From Roseibium aestuarii (GTDB lineage Bacteria; Pseudomonadota; Alphaproteobacteria; Rhizobiales; Stappiaceae): a stretch of 64,000 bases of DNA. The stretch spans positions 806,001 through 870,000 of the forward strand of contig NZ_VORA01000001.1 in NCBI RefSeq assembly GCF_008477545.1. The letters are read 5' to 3'. A model generated the notes under the pieces. It was not told the origin of the DNA and did no database searches. It worked only from the letters and a program-made list of their open reading frames with translations. The first letter of the stretch is position 1. Every line of letters begins with the position of its first letter. Positions 35,191 to 44,531 of this stretch are shown one piece after another. A program made the translations under genes and the position numbers.

Positions 35191-36501
35191 ATGGGACTGA
35201 ACGCTCTCGGCATCGAATACGGCACCTATGTGCTGGTCGGTGCGATCTTCATGCTTCTGGTCACCGGCCTGCCGCTCGCCTGGGTCACCGGCCTGGTGGC
35301 CCTCGTCTTCACCTACGGCTGGTTCGGCGAAATGGCCCTGCCGCTGGTCACCTCGCGCATCTTCGGCTTCATCACCGAATATTCCCTGGTGGCCATTCCC
35401 ATGTTCGTCTTCATGGCGGCCCTGCTGGATCGCTCCGGCATCGCCAGGGACCTGTTCAACGGCATGAGGATCCTCGCCGGCCGCCTTCCCGGCGGCGTGG
35501 CGGTGCAGACGCTGATCGTCGCCACCCTGATGGCCGCCATGTCCGGGGTCATCGGCGGCGAGATCGTGCTGCTCGGCATCCTGGCCCTGCCGCACATGCT
35601 GCGTCTGGGTTACGACCGCAACCTCTCCATCGGGGTGGTCTGCGCGGGGGGATCGCTCGGCACCATGATGCCGCCGTCCATCGTGCTGATCATCTACGGG
35701 CTGGTGGCGGGCGTATCCATTGCCGATCTCTTCGTGGCCGCCGTCACGCCGGCCCTGCTTCTGCTGGGCGCCTATATCGCCTATGTGCTCTTCCGTTGCC
35801 TCAGGAACCCGGACATGGGGCCGCCCATGTCGGCGGAAGAGCGAGCGCAGGAAACCGTGCTCGGCGCATTGAGGGCCCTGTTCCAGCCCTTCCTGATCAT
35901 CCTCGTGGTGCTCGGGTCGATCTATGGCGGTGTCGCCTCGGTGACGGAAGCGGCCGCGCTCGGTGTCTCGGCCGTGCTGGTGCTGTCCCTGCTCCGGCGC
36001 GAATTGAACCTCCGGATGCTGCAGGACAGTCTGGTGCACACGCTGGAGACCTGCGGCATGATCATCTGGATCGGCATTGCCGCCGCCGTCCTTGTCGGGG
36101 TCTACAACCTGATGGGCGGCAATCGCTTCGTCTCTTCGGCCATTCTCGGCCTCGATGCGGCGCCGGTGGTGATCATCCTGGTGATGATGCTGATCCTGAT
36201 CGTGCTCGGCATGTTCCTCGACTGGATCGGCATCGCCCTGCTGACCTTGCCGATCTTCGTGCCGATCGTGCGCCAGCTTGGCTACGACCCGATCTGGTTC
36301 GGCATTCTCTTCGCGGTGAACATGCAGGTGTCCTACCTGACGCCCCCCTTCGGGCCGGCGGCCTTCTATCTGAAGAGCGTCGCGCCACGGGACATCACCC
36401 TCGGCCAGATCTATCAGTCCCTGCTGCCCTTCATCGTGCTGCAGATCATGGTTCTGGCATTGCTGCTCTTCTTCCCTCAGCTCTCCATCTGGATGCTCTA
36501 G
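35191..36501 (+). CDS. TRAP transporter large membrane subunit (DctM)
   Basis: A 436-residue permease with about 12 hydrophobic segments and DctM landmarks: GGSLGTMMPPSIVLIIYGLVAGVSIADLF in the middle and FLDWIGIALLTLPIFVPI later. It imports substrate with Na+ together with DctP and DctQ. GGGAGG precedes ATG 35191, 1 bp after the dctQ stop. The operon ends at the terminator at 36538. Confidence 0.95.
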   Translation: MGLNALGIEYGTYVLVGAIFMLLVTGLPLAWVTGLVALVFTYGWFGEMALPLVTSRIFGFITEYSLVAIPMFVFMAALLDRSGIARDLFNGMRILAGRLPGGVAVQTLIVATLMAAMSGVIGGEIVLLGILALPHMLRLGYDRNLSIGVVCAGGSLGTMMPPSIVLIIYGLVAGVSIADLFVAAVTPALLLLGAYIAYVLFRCLRNPDMGPPMSAEERAQETVLGALRALFQPFLIILVVLGSIYGGVASVTEAAALGVSAVLVLSLLRRELNLRMLQDSLVHTLETCGMIIWIGIAAAVLVGVYNLMGGNRFVSSAILGLDAAPVVIILVMMLILIVLGMFLDWIGIALLTLPIFVPIVRQLGYDPIWFGILFAVNMQVSYLTPPFGPAAFYLKSVAPRDITLGQIYQSLLPFIVLQIMVLALLLFFPQLSIWML

Positions 36502-36537
36502 GCTGGATGCACTGAGGAAGACGGATCCGCTCACGAC

Positions 36538-36568
36538 AAGGCCCCGGGCATCGGCTCCGGGGCCTTTT
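36538..36568 (+). terminator. Rho-independent terminator of the TRAP operon
   Basis: The stem AAGGCCCCGG/CCGGGGCCTT has a 9-nt loop and is followed by TTTT. The flanking GACA and TGTC extend the symmetry, so it could also serve the convergent gene. Confidence 0.85.
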
Positions 36569-36680
36569 GTCGTTGATCTCAGCGGTCATCCCCGCTCGGG
36601 GGCGGGGATGACCGTTGTGGTGAGGGCGCGGCCGGGGCGAAGTGCGTCCTCAGGATCTGGTCACTGTCAGGCATCAAGCC

Positions 36681-37154
36681 TCAGGCCGCCGCCGGTTCCT
36701 GGCACACGTCCACCCAGGTGGCGTTGGTGATCTCGGCCATCCGGTCCGGGGCGATGCGCACGGCGGCGTTGATGGCGCCGGCGGCGGGGATCACCTCGGC
36801 GAAGGCCTTCAGGCTCTCGTCGCAATAGACCCGCAGCGGCGTGGCAAGGCCGAAGGGGCAAACGCCGCCGACCGGATGGCCTGTCAGCTCCAGCACCTCG
36901 TCCAGCGCCAGCATCTTCACCTTGGTGCCGAAGGCGGCCTTGGCCTTCTTGTTGTCCAGGCGCGCGTCCCCGCGGGCCACCAGCAGGCAGACCTCATCCC
37001 CCACCCGGAAGGACAGCGTCTTGGCGATCTGGGCGGGCTCCACCAGATGGGCGAGGGCGGCCTCGGCCACGGTGGCGCTGCTCTCTTGCGTGATCAGGAT
37101 GGTCAGGTCGGGGGCGGCGGCTGCCAGATGGGCGCGTACGCTGTCCAGGCTCAT
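36681..37154 (-). CDS. YbaK/EbsC-family aminoacyl-tRNA deacylase
   Basis: A 157-residue YbaK/ProX-like editing domain. Markers are AQIAKTLSFRVGDEVCLLVARGDARLDNKK (invariant Lys in KTL), GHPVGGVCPFG and the C-terminal AITNA-like region MAEITNATW. Members hydrolyse mischarged tRNA-Pro (Cys or Ala). Whether this one acts on Cys-tRNA-Pro or Ala-tRNA-Pro cannot be seen. It is a single gene, convergent with the TRAP operon. Confidence 0.88.
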   Translation of the reverse strand: MSLDSVRAHLAAAAPDLTILITQESSATVAEAALAHLVEPAQIAKTLSFRVGDEVCLLVARGDARLDNKKAKAAFGTKVKMLALDEVLELTGHPVGGVCPFGLATPLRVYCDESLKAFAEVIPAAGAINAAVRIAPDRMAEITNATWVDVCQEPAAA

Positions 37155-37387
37155 GGGAATTCCCGGTATCGGTTTCAGGCAGGGCGAAAGGGGAGCCGTG
37201 GCCTGCCCAGGCGGAGGGGCCTGACCAGGGCGGATCCTGAAAGGGACTTAGGAAAAAACGCGTGATGGGGCAAGGCCATTGGCAAATCGTGCAGATGCCT
37301 AGAATTGGAAGAATTGTCTTAACCGGCGGGAAAGGACTCCCGGTCACGATGGCCTCAGATGTCCGTGCAATTCGGGAGCGCCGCAAG

Positions 37388-37540
37388 ATGGCCACAGGCA
37401 CCCAGGAAGCCGCAACGCGCGCTTCTGCCCGCCGTCAGTCCGGTCTGGCCGGGCTGATCCTCAAGAATGTCCTTTTCTGGGGCTCCATCGCCCTCAGCCT
37501 CTATGGTCTCTATGCCCTGGGGTCCTGGCTTCTCGGCTAG
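37388..37540 (+). CDS. Small single-span membrane protein
   Basis: A 50-residue product from ATG 37388, which has GGGAG 9 nt upstream; longer starts (37349, 37262) exist. The N terminus is polar and basic (TRASARRQ). One hydrophobic segment, ILKNVLFWGSIALSLYGLYA, ends the protein. I do not recognise the family. It lies between ybaK and the divergent FAD oxidoreductase. Confidence 0.5.
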   Translation: MATGTQEAATRASARRQSGLAGLILKNVLFWGSIALSLYGLYALGSWLLG

Positions 37541-37569
37541 GCTTTCAGGCGCGCGAGCCCGCTTGTCCT

Positions 37570-38742
37570 TCACGCGAAATGATGTTCAGGACGGAAACTG
37601 TCCGGCAGGGTGATCCGGCCGGAGCGCCCCGTTGCCGTGTCCACCAGCGCCTCGGCGATCCGGTGGGCGATGCCGAAGGAAATCTTGAAGCCACCGGTCG
37701 CCACCAGCATCCGCTCCTGCCCCGGTACCCGGCCCACCAGCGGATCGCGCTTGTTGCAGCGCGGCCGCACCCCCGCCCAGCGTTCCAGAACCTGCCGCCC
37801 TTCGAGCGCCGGGCAGAAAGCCCTTGCCCGCGTCAGCAGATCGTCGGTCGCGGCCATGTCCACATGCGTGGTCTCTTCGTGCCGCTCTGACGTGCTGCCC
37901 ACGGCAACCGTGCCATCGTCATGGGGCACCACATAGAGACCGTCGCAATAGACGGCCGGGCGGTCCTCAAGTCCCTGGCCGTCAAGCAGCAGCGCCTGAC
38001 CCTTCTCTCCCCGTCCGATTGCCTGGCCGGTGACCTGCTGCAACAGGTGGAAGCTGCGGAACCCCGCTGTGAGCACGATCTGCTCCGCAACAATGCCGCT
38101 CTCCCGACCGTCGACGAGAATTTGCCCGTTCGCCGGATCGAACCCGGTGACCGCATGATCTTCCAGAAGCATCGCTGCCGTCAGCGGCACACCACCCGTC
38201 GACTGGGGGGCGGGATGGCGCAGCGCCTCGGCGAGGGCGGCCAGATAGGCGCGCGGCGCCACGCGGGCGGCCAGGGTCTCGTGCACCAGACCGAAGGGCG
38301 CGGCCTCCGGCGCCAGCCAGTCGGCCCGCGCCCCGCAGGGCTCCAGATCATAGCGCAGCTCCCGGCCCTGCAGCACCCAGCGCTCCGCGGCTTCCGCCGA
38401 TCTCTCCCGGTGATGGTCCAGGCGCTCCTCGCTGACGATGGGCAGAATGCGGCCGCAGGCGCGGTATCCCGCGGACAGGCCCGTCTCCGCTTCGAGACGC
38501 GCCAGGTGGCCACCGATGGAGGTCAGGGCGTCGAACTGGAACTGTTTCTTCGGGTTCCAGCGGGCCGGCATGTGGGGCATGAGAGCGCCGAGCAGTCCGC
38601 CCGAGGCTCCCGAGCCGAGGGTTCCGGCCTCCAGAACCACCACCCGCAGGCCTGCCTCCATGGCCTCGCGGGCAATCGACAGGCCGAAGATGCCCGCGCC
38701 CACCACGGCAAGGTCGAAGGTGCGGGACGAGGAAGCGAGCAT
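37570..38742 (-). CDS. FAD-dependent oxidoreductase (DAO family)
   Basis: A 390-residue D-amino-acid-oxidase-like flavoprotein. The FAD motif LAVVGAGIFGLSIAREAMEAG is at residues 10-30, with ASGGLLGALMPHMP after it and RPRCNKRDPLVGRVPG in the C-terminal half. It is divergent from an MnmD-type tRNA methyltransferase (gap 136 bp). In enterobacterial MnmC the same two activities are fused, so this may be the MnmC oxidoreductase half that removes carboxymethyl from cmnm5s2U34. A glycine oxidase or D-amino-acid dehydrogenase is the alternative. Confidence 0.8.
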   Translation of the reverse strand: MLASSSRTFDLAVVGAGIFGLSIAREAMEAGLRVVVLEAGTLGSGASGGLLGALMPHMPARWNPKKQFQFDALTSIGGHLARLEAETGLSAGYRACGRILPIVSEERLDHHRERSAEAAERWVLQGRELRYDLEPCGARADWLAPEAAPFGLVHETLAARVAPRAYLAALAEALRHPAPQSTGGVPLTAAMLLEDHAVTGFDPANGQILVDGRESGIVAEQIVLTAGFRSFHLLQQVTGQAIGRGEKGQALLLDGQGLEDRPAVYCDGLYVVPHDDGTVAVGSTSERHEETTHVDMAATDDLLTRARAFCPALEGRQVLERWAGVRPRCNKRDPLVGRVPGQERMLVATGGFKISFGIAHRIAEALVDTATGRSGRITLPDSFRPEHHFA

Positions 38743-38878
38743 GATCGGGATCCGTCTGGGCGTGAGGGGCGGGGAGGCTTGGCAGAGCGCTCCGGCCCGG
38801 GTAAAGCGGCACGCGAGGGGCGCGCATGTCGGCGTCCGGGATAGCCCCATCGCGGGGCAAGCTCAAGGGGGCGCGACG

Positions 38879-39634
38879 ATGTGCGACGGACCGGACGCAG
38901 CCGATCGGGAGGACGGGACCGCGCAGGCTCTTCCACAGGCGCCGGAGCTTGAGTGGCTGGAGGGCGGCATCCCCCGGTCGACGCGCTTTTCGGACACCTA
39001 TTTCTCCAAGGCGGGAGGACTTGCGGAGACCCGTCATGTCTTCCTGGCCGGCAACGGTCTGCCGGAGCGCTGGCACGGCCGCAGCCGCTTTGTCATCGGC
39101 GAACTCGGCTTTGGCACCGGCCTGAACTTCCTGACGACCCTGCACGCGCTGGGAGACATCGTCTCGCCACCGGCCCTGACCTTTCTCTCCTTCGAGCTCT
39201 ATCCCCTCGACCGCGACCAGCTCGCCACGGCTCTTGCCGCCTGGCCCGAGCTTGCCGATGAGGCGGCCAGTCTGCTGGAATGCTGGGTCCCGGAGCCCGG
39301 CTGGAACCGCCTGTCCTTCGGTGCGCATGAGCTGCTCCTCGGCATCGGGGACGCGCGCGAGCTGATCCGGCAGGCCAGTACCCAAACCAGTGCCCAGGCC
39401 GGTGCGGCGGTGGATGCCTGGTTCCTCGACGGCTTCGCCCCCTCGCGCAATCCGGAGCTCTGGGATGCGGGCCTTCTCGCCCATGTGGCAGAGCTCACCG
39501 CCGACGGCGGAACGCTCGCCACCTACACGTCCGCCGGATGGGTGCGGCGCAATCTGGCGGCAGCAGGCTTTGCCATCGAGAAGACCCGTGGCTTTGCGGG
39601 CAAGCGGGAAATGGTGGTCGGCCGCAAGGCCTGA
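38879..39634 (+). CDS. MnmD-like tRNA methylaminomethyl-2-thiouridine methyltransferase
   Basis: A 251-residue protein with DUF752/MnmC N-terminal domain features: ELEWLEGGIPRSTRFSDTYFS at the start, IGELGFGTGLNFL (SAM-binding), AWFLDGFAPSRNPELW and TYTSAGWVRRNLAAAGF. It methylates nm5s2U34 to mnm5s2U34 in tRNAs. ATG 38879 follows AAGGGGG by 7 nt. It is the stand-alone methyltransferase form; the partner oxidoreductase may be the divergent FAD protein. Confidence 0.9.
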   Translation: MCDGPDAADREDGTAQALPQAPELEWLEGGIPRSTRFSDTYFSKAGGLAETRHVFLAGNGLPERWHGRSRFVIGELGFGTGLNFLTTLHALGDIVSPPALTFLSFELYPLDRDQLATALAAWPELADEAASLLECWVPEPGWNRLSFGAHELLLGIGDARELIRQASTQTSAQAGAAVDAWFLDGFAPSRNPELWDAGLLAHVAELTADGGTLATYTSAGWVRRNLAAAGFAIEKTRGFAGKREMVVGRKA

Positions 39635-39801
39635 GCGGGTTCCTGAAGCGCCGCAAGACCCTGCTCTTCATCCTTGTCCTGGGGATTGGTGCAATCAGAG
39701 GCACCATTCGACCAACGTTAACTTGACCGTGGGGCGCGAACCCGTTCGACTGGGCGTACGCTCCGGTTCGGTAACCGGACAGGGAAGGGGAGGAAGCCGC
39801 C

Positions 39802-40110
39802 GTGGCCATCACGTTGCAGGTCATCTATCCGGCCGTTGAAGGCGGTCGATTCGATTTCGACTATTACACGACCCGGCACATGGCCATCGTGGACGAGCAC
39901 ATGGGCCCGTTCCTGAAGCAGCGCCTGATCGTGCGCGGCGTCTCCGGTGGTCCCGACACCCCGGCTCCCTATGTCGCGGTGGCGACGCTCGTCTTCGAGA
40001 ACGAGGACATGTACCGGCAGGGCATGGCCGCCGCCGCGCCCGCTCTGGCCGACATCACCCATTTCACCGACATCACGCCGAACATGCTGATCGGCGAGAT
40101 CATCGCCTGA
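39802..40110 (+). CDS. EthD-domain small protein
   Basis: A 102-residue ferredoxin-like dimeric alpha/beta protein of the EthD family. FDYYTTRHMAIVDEHMGP is the conserved first block and ADITHFTDITPNMLIGEI the end. The start is GTG 39802 with GGAGG upstream. EthD members assist cytochrome P450 or monooxygenase pathways, but many are of unknown role. 127 bp separate it from the CoxG-like gene on the same strand. Confidence 0.8.
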   Translation: MAITLQVIYPAVEGGRFDFDYYTTRHMAIVDEHMGPFLKQRLIVRGVSGGPDTPAPYVAVATLVFENEDMYRQGMAAAAPALADITHFTDITPNMLIGEIIA

Positions 40111-40237
40111 CCCGACCCGGGCAACGGGACTGACCGGCAGCGGGGCGAAGGATACGGGCGGACGGGCCCTCATCCTTCGAAGGCCCCGCCGGAAGAGCCG
40201 TTCCCGGACAGGAATAGACACGAGAAGGAGGCATGCC

Positions 40238-40783
40238 ATGAAGATGGCGGACAGCCAGAGGATCGTCGCTCCGCGAGAGACGGTCTGGGCCGCACTCAAC
40301 GACCCGGAGGTGCTGCGCCTCTCCATTCCCGGCTGCGAGGCCCTGGAAAAGACGTCCGACACCGAGATGGAGGCGACGGTGCGCCTCAAGGTGGGGCCGG
40401 TGAAGGCGAGCTTTGCGGGCAAGGTGACCCTTGAGGATCTGAACCCGCCCGAAAGCTATCGCATCGTCGGCGAGGGGAGCGGCGGCGTCGCCGGCTTTGC
40501 ACGGGGCGGGGCCTTCGTCCGGCTGGAGGAAGAGGGGCCCGATATCACCCTCCTTCACTATGAGGTCGATGCCCAGGTCGGCGGCAAGATTGCTCAGCTC
40601 GGATCGCGGCTCATCGACAGCACGGCCAAGCGGCTGGCCGGCGAGTTCTTCAAGACCTTTTCCGAAACCGTCAGCGCCGAGGGGGAGACGGAAGGCGAGG
40701 AGCTTGCGGCGAAGACCGGGCGCGGCTGGCTGAGTGGCATGTTCGGCCGCAAGGAAGATGCAACCGACAAGGCGGATGCCTGA
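40238..40783 (+). CDS. CoxG-family SRPBCC protein
   Basis: A 181-residue START/SRPBCC-fold protein of the CO dehydrogenase subunit G family. Diagnostic blocks are RETVWAALNDPEVLRLSIPGCEAL and VGPVKASFAGKVTLEDLNPPESYRI, then QLGSRLIDSTAKRLAGEFF. CoxG recruits CO dehydrogenase to the membrane in Oligotropha and Mycobacterium. It is encoded 36 kb from coxMSL, so it is either the CoxG of that enzyme or a paralogue serving another molybdoenzyme. AAGGAGG precedes the ATG. Confidence 0.85.
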   Translation: MKMADSQRIVAPRETVWAALNDPEVLRLSIPGCEALEKTSDTEMEATVRLKVGPVKASFAGKVTLEDLNPPESYRIVGEGSGGVAGFARGGAFVRLEEEGPDITLLHYEVDAQVGGKIAQLGSRLIDSTAKRLAGEFFKTFSETVSAEGETEGEELAAKTGRGWLSGMFGRKEDATDKADA

Positions 40784-40844
40784 CGGTTCGCTCCGGGGCC
40801 GGGCTGCCGGACGCGGTCTTCGGAGCCTTTAAGCGGATCTCTCC

Positions 40845-43502
40845 TCAGGAGGGCTCCGCCGTCACCTTCGGCCGGTCCGGATCCGCATCGCCTTCCGGGG
40901 AAACCGCAGCCTCTTCCATAGCGTCTGTGCCTTGGGAGAGCTCCTGGCTTAGCAGCGGCGTGTTCGCCGAAGTGCTGTCTTGAGACGTGCCGACCTCGGG
41001 GGTTTCATCCTCGGCCGTGCCGTTGGCATTCATGCTCTCGCGCCGGCTCGACATGTCGTCCATCTGGGCCTTGATGTCCGGGGCGGTTTCCACCAGACGC
41101 AGATAATCGGCCGCAGAGAGCACGAGCAGCTGGCAATAGCCGAGCGCCACCACATCCGCCGTGCGCGGCTTGCCGGTGATGAGCGCGATCTCGCCGAACA
41201 TGTCGCCACGGCCCAGACGGAACACGTCGGTGCCCGTGCGCACTTCCACCGCGCCAGAGGAGATGAAGAAGGCGGCATCGCCCTTTTCGCCACGGGTGAT
41301 GAGCCGTTCGCCGGGCGTGGCAAACCGTGGCTTCATCAGCTTGGCGAGCTGGCGCTTGCGGTCGTCGGGCATGTCCGCGAAGAGCGCGTGCTTGGTGATC
41401 AGATCGGTCGTGTTGAGGCCGAGATCGAGGCTGGGGCGCACGGTGGTGCGGCGGCGGGTCGCGTCGATCTCCTCACGCAGGGAAGAAAACACCTCCGACC
41501 CGATCAGCGTGTGGTCATGGGCTTCCTGATAGGCCGTATCCTCCAGCCGCAGGGCGGTGCGATGAAGGAACATGCGCTCCTGGGTCTCGGCATAGTCGGG
41601 ATACTGCAGGCGCAACGCCTCCAGCGCGGCCTTGATCTCGTCCCGCCGGTTGACCAGCGTGTCATGCAGGATGTCGCCGATCCGGTCGCCCACCAGCGGA
41701 CGCACCCGGCGCCGGTTGAAGGCGACCAGCTCGTCCGCAATGATGTCGGACACCAGAAGATATTCGAACCGGTCCGCGATCAGCCGCGCCAGGAAGCTCT
41801 GGATCCTGAGCGTCCGCTGCAGGCGCTGGGCGACGCGGTAACGCAGGCCGAAGCGCAAGGGCGCGCGCGAGGCCCGGTTATAGCCGATGCGCCCATCCTG
41901 GCGCGTGGCGTCGCCGATGCGGCCGGCGACCGCCAGATGCAGGGCGACGGAGCGGCCGGAAATCGTCTTCTCGCGGAAGTGCTCCAGCACCAGTTCCCGT
42001 TCCCGCTCGGCCAGCGCGATGAGGCCGAGGGTGACCCGCTCCCGGTCCTTCAGGTCCTCGATGGACGTGGTGCGCGCGTTCACTTCCTCGATCCGCGCCT
42101 CATAGTCCGCCATCACCTCGCGGGCGACCTTCGGTGGAATGTTGTAGGCCCGGGCCGTGTCGGCGATCTCCTGGCGCACATCGGCCAGCACGAGGGCGAG
42201 GAACTGGTTGGAGAGCGCCTGGTCGCGGGCACTGAGCTGATCGAGCCGCAAGACCTTGATCAGCGGCTTGAGGCTCGGGCCGTAGACCAGCAGGGTGAAA
42301 AGCACGAAACCGGTGGCCAGCTTGGTGACAAAGCCGACGACCTCATCGTCCAGCAACAGGTGTTCGGAAACGGACAGGGCCAGCACGAGGGTGATCGCGC
42401 CGCGCATGCCGCCCCAGAGCATCACGGTCTTGTAGCGGAAGTCGACCGCCTGCCCCATGCGCATGGCTGTCAGCAAGGGCAAGAGGCCGAAGATCACCAC
42501 GGCGCGCGCCGCAAGGGCGGCGACCACCAGAACCACCAGCAGCAGGATGTCGATGGGTTCGAACCCCTGCACGAGCTGGGGGATCAGGATGGCGGCGAGA
42601 ATGAAGATGAGGGACGAGGCCCAGTAGGCGATCTGTTCCCAGATGTCCTGCAGGAAGGTCCAGGCCTCCGGCGAGATCCGGGCCGGGCCATAGAGGTTGA
42701 ACACGATCCCGGCCATGACCACCGCCACGACCGCCGACACATCCGCCACCTGATCGGCGATCACATAGAGCAGATAGGGCAGGGCCAGCGACAGGGTGAC
42801 CTGTGCCAGTCGCATGCCCCGCAGCAGCGGCAGCAGCAGCACGAAGAGCCGGCCGATGATGATGCCCGTCAGCATGCCGCCGGTGAAGGCGCGGAAGAAG
42901 GCAATCACCGCATCGCCCATGGTCATGTCGCGCGTGCCCGTCAGAAGCCCGAGCAGCAGCACGAAGAGCACGACGGCCGCCGCATCGTTCAGCAGGCTTT
43001 CCCCCTCGACGATGCGCACCAGCCGGGCAGGCGCGCCGATGTCGCGGAAGATCGCGACCACCGCGACCGGATCCGTGGTCGCCACGATGGCCCCAAGCAG
43101 CAGGCAGGCCATCAGCGGCACGTCGCTCAAGGGGTAAAGCGCCAGGCCGATGAAGGCGGTGGCGAAGAACACCGCTACGACCGCCATGACGAGGATCGGC
43201 CCCACGTCCTCCAGACTGCGGCGCACGTCGAGCGTCAGGCTGGTCTGGAACAGCAGCAGGGGCAGGAAGATGTAGAGGATCTGCTGGGCGTCGAGGGGAA
43301 CGTCGACGAAGACCACGGCGATCTCGTTGAAGACGTCCGTGCGCGGCGTGTAGAGCAGATAGGTCGCGCCAATGCCGATCAGCGTGCCGAAGGTCGCCAG
43401 AAGAACGGTCGGCGACAGATCGAGCCGTCGCGCCAGGGGCTGGACCAGGGCGATGACGACGAGCAATCCGGCAAATGCGGCAAGGACGAAGGGTGTTTCC
43501 AT
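40845..43502 (-). CDS. CPA1-type Na+/H+ antiporter with cyclic-nucleotide-binding domain
   Basis: An 885-residue protein. The first 410 residues hold about 12 hydrophobic helices with the antiporter block GAIVATTDPVAVVAIFRDIG and EGESLLNDAAAVVLFVLLLG. A long cytosolic region follows, including HFREKTISGRSVALHLAVAG. A cNMP-binding fold lies near 720-830 (GERLITRGEKGDAAFFISSG and GDMFGEIALITGKPRTADV). The C-terminal tail is acidic and Ser/Thr-rich. The protein should exchange Na+ or K+ for H+ under nucleotide control. Confidence 0.9.
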   Translation of the reverse strand: METPFVLAAFAGLLVVIALVQPLARRLDLSPTVLLATFGTLIGIGATYLLYTPRTDVFNEIAVVFVDVPLDAQQILYIFLPLLLFQTSLTLDVRRSLEDVGPILVMAVVAVFFATAFIGLALYPLSDVPLMACLLLGAIVATTDPVAVVAIFRDIGAPARLVRIVEGESLLNDAAAVVLFVLLLGLLTGTRDMTMGDAVIAFFRAFTGGMLTGIIIGRLFVLLLPLLRGMRLAQVTLSLALPYLLYVIADQVADVSAVVAVVMAGIVFNLYGPARISPEAWTFLQDIWEQIAYWASSLIFILAAILIPQLVQGFEPIDILLLVVLVVAALAARAVVIFGLLPLLTAMRMGQAVDFRYKTVMLWGGMRGAITLVLALSVSEHLLLDDEVVGFVTKLATGFVLFTLLVYGPSLKPLIKVLRLDQLSARDQALSNQFLALVLADVRQEIADTARAYNIPPKVAREVMADYEARIEEVNARTTSIEDLKDRERVTLGLIALAERERELVLEHFREKTISGRSVALHLAVAGRIGDATRQDGRIGYNRASRAPLRFGLRYRVAQRLQRTLRIQSFLARLIADRFEYLLVSDIIADELVAFNRRRVRPLVGDRIGDILHDTLVNRRDEIKAALEALRLQYPDYAETQERMFLHRTALRLEDTAYQEAHDHTLIGSEVFSSLREEIDATRRRTTVRPSLDLGLNTTDLITKHALFADMPDDRKRQLAKLMKPRFATPGERLITRGEKGDAAFFISSGAVEVRTGTDVFRLGRGDMFGEIALITGKPRTADVVALGYCQLLVLSAADYLRLVETAPDIKAQMDDMSSRRESMNANGTAEDETPEVGTSQDSTSANTPLLSQELSQGTDAMEEAAVSPEGDADPDRPKVTAEPS

Positions 43503-43613
43503 TCTGCCGATCTTACAAGGCTCTAAGGCATTGCCAAGGTCTTGCCCGGGCAGAAGCTTGGCAAGGTGTTGACGAGTTCGGGAAAGGGGTGGGGAAGCGG
43601 CGCTCCCCCGGCC

Positions 43614-44531
43614 TCAACCGGTCGCCTTGAACCGCTCCGAAAGCCAGATCCCGCCCAGCACCAGCCCCATGGCGATGCCGTGGAAGAGCTGGAAATCCTC
43701 GCCCAGGATCAGCACCGCCAGAATGGCTGCAAAGACCGGAACCAGGTTGATGAAGACCCCGGCTCGGGCCGGTCCGATCATTTCCACGCCCCGGATGAAG
43801 AAGATCTGCGCCAGGCACGAGGGGAAGAGCGAAATATAGAGCACCACGAGCCAGCCGGTGGGCGTCGGCCACTGCACGGTGCCGGTGACGATCTCATAGG
43901 CAATCAGCGGCAGGGTGCCGATGGCGGCGAAGATCGACAGCACGGTGAAGAACACCAGCCCGGAGATCGGCGGCCGGTTGCGCAGGGCGAGCGTGTAGCC
44001 CGTGTAGAAGATGCAGGCGATGAGCATGATGCCGTCGCCCGGGTTCAGCGCCAGGCTGGCCAGGCTCGACAGGTCCCCGTGCGAGGCGACCAGCGCCACG
44101 CCGCCGAGGGTCGCAAGAATGCCGAGCCCCTGAAGTGCGGCGACCCTGGTGTGGAACACCGCGACCGACCCCAGCAGCACGAGCACCGGGATCGAGCCCT
44201 GAATGATGCCCATGTTGACCGCGTTGGTGTAGCGCGCCGAGACGTAGAACAGCGAATTGAAGCCGACGAAGCCGACGATCGCCATCGCGGCCATGACCCA
44301 GAGATGCCGGCGGATGAGAGGCCATTCCCGGGCGATCCGCTTGCGCAGGGCGATGGTCAGGACACCGGAGACGATGATCCAGCGCAGCATCACGACCGCC
44401 ATCGGCGACACTTCGCCGAGCGCCAGCTTGCCCGCCACCGTGTTGCCGCCGAAGAAGAGCGCGGTCAGGATGAGGAGGACATAGGCATTGCCGTAAGCGC
44501 GGCCGCCCTGTCGGAGGCTTGCTGCAATCAT
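43614..44531 (-). CDS. EamA/DMT-family transporter
   Basis: A 305-residue membrane protein with ten predicted helices in two EamA repeats. ALFFGGNTVAGKLALGEVSPMAVVMLRW opens the first. The second ends with GVFINLVPVFAAILAVLILGEDFQLFH, the conserved end of helices 8-9. Members export amino acids or other metabolites; the substrate is unknown. ATG 44531 was chosen because the first helix starts about 15 residues later. It is divergent from glcB. Confidence 0.88.
   Translation of the reverse strand: MIAASLRQGGRAYGNAYVLLILTALFFGGNTVAGKLALGEVSPMAVVMLRWIIVSGVLTIALRKRIAREWPLIRRHLWVMAAMAIVGFVGFNSLFYVSARYTNAVNMGIIQGSIPVLVLLGSVAVFHTRVAALQGLGILATLGGVALVASHGDLSSLASLALNPGDGIMLIACIFYTGYTLALRNRPPISGLVFFTVLSIFAAIGTLPLIAYEIVTGTVQWPTPTGWLVVLYISLFPSCLAQIFFIRGVEMIGPARAGVFINLVPVFAAILAVLILGEDFQLFHGIAMGLVLGGIWLSERFKATG

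Noticed and set aside
35173-36534. 453-codon minus-strand frame opposite dctM
   Set aside because: Antisense shadow rich in His, Asp and Gln. DctM on the other strand is unmistakable.
40980-43526. 848-codon plus-strand frame opposite the antiporter
   Set aside because: The translation is low-complexity Arg/His/Gln/Asp and mirrors the antiporter gene, whose frame has clear motifs.
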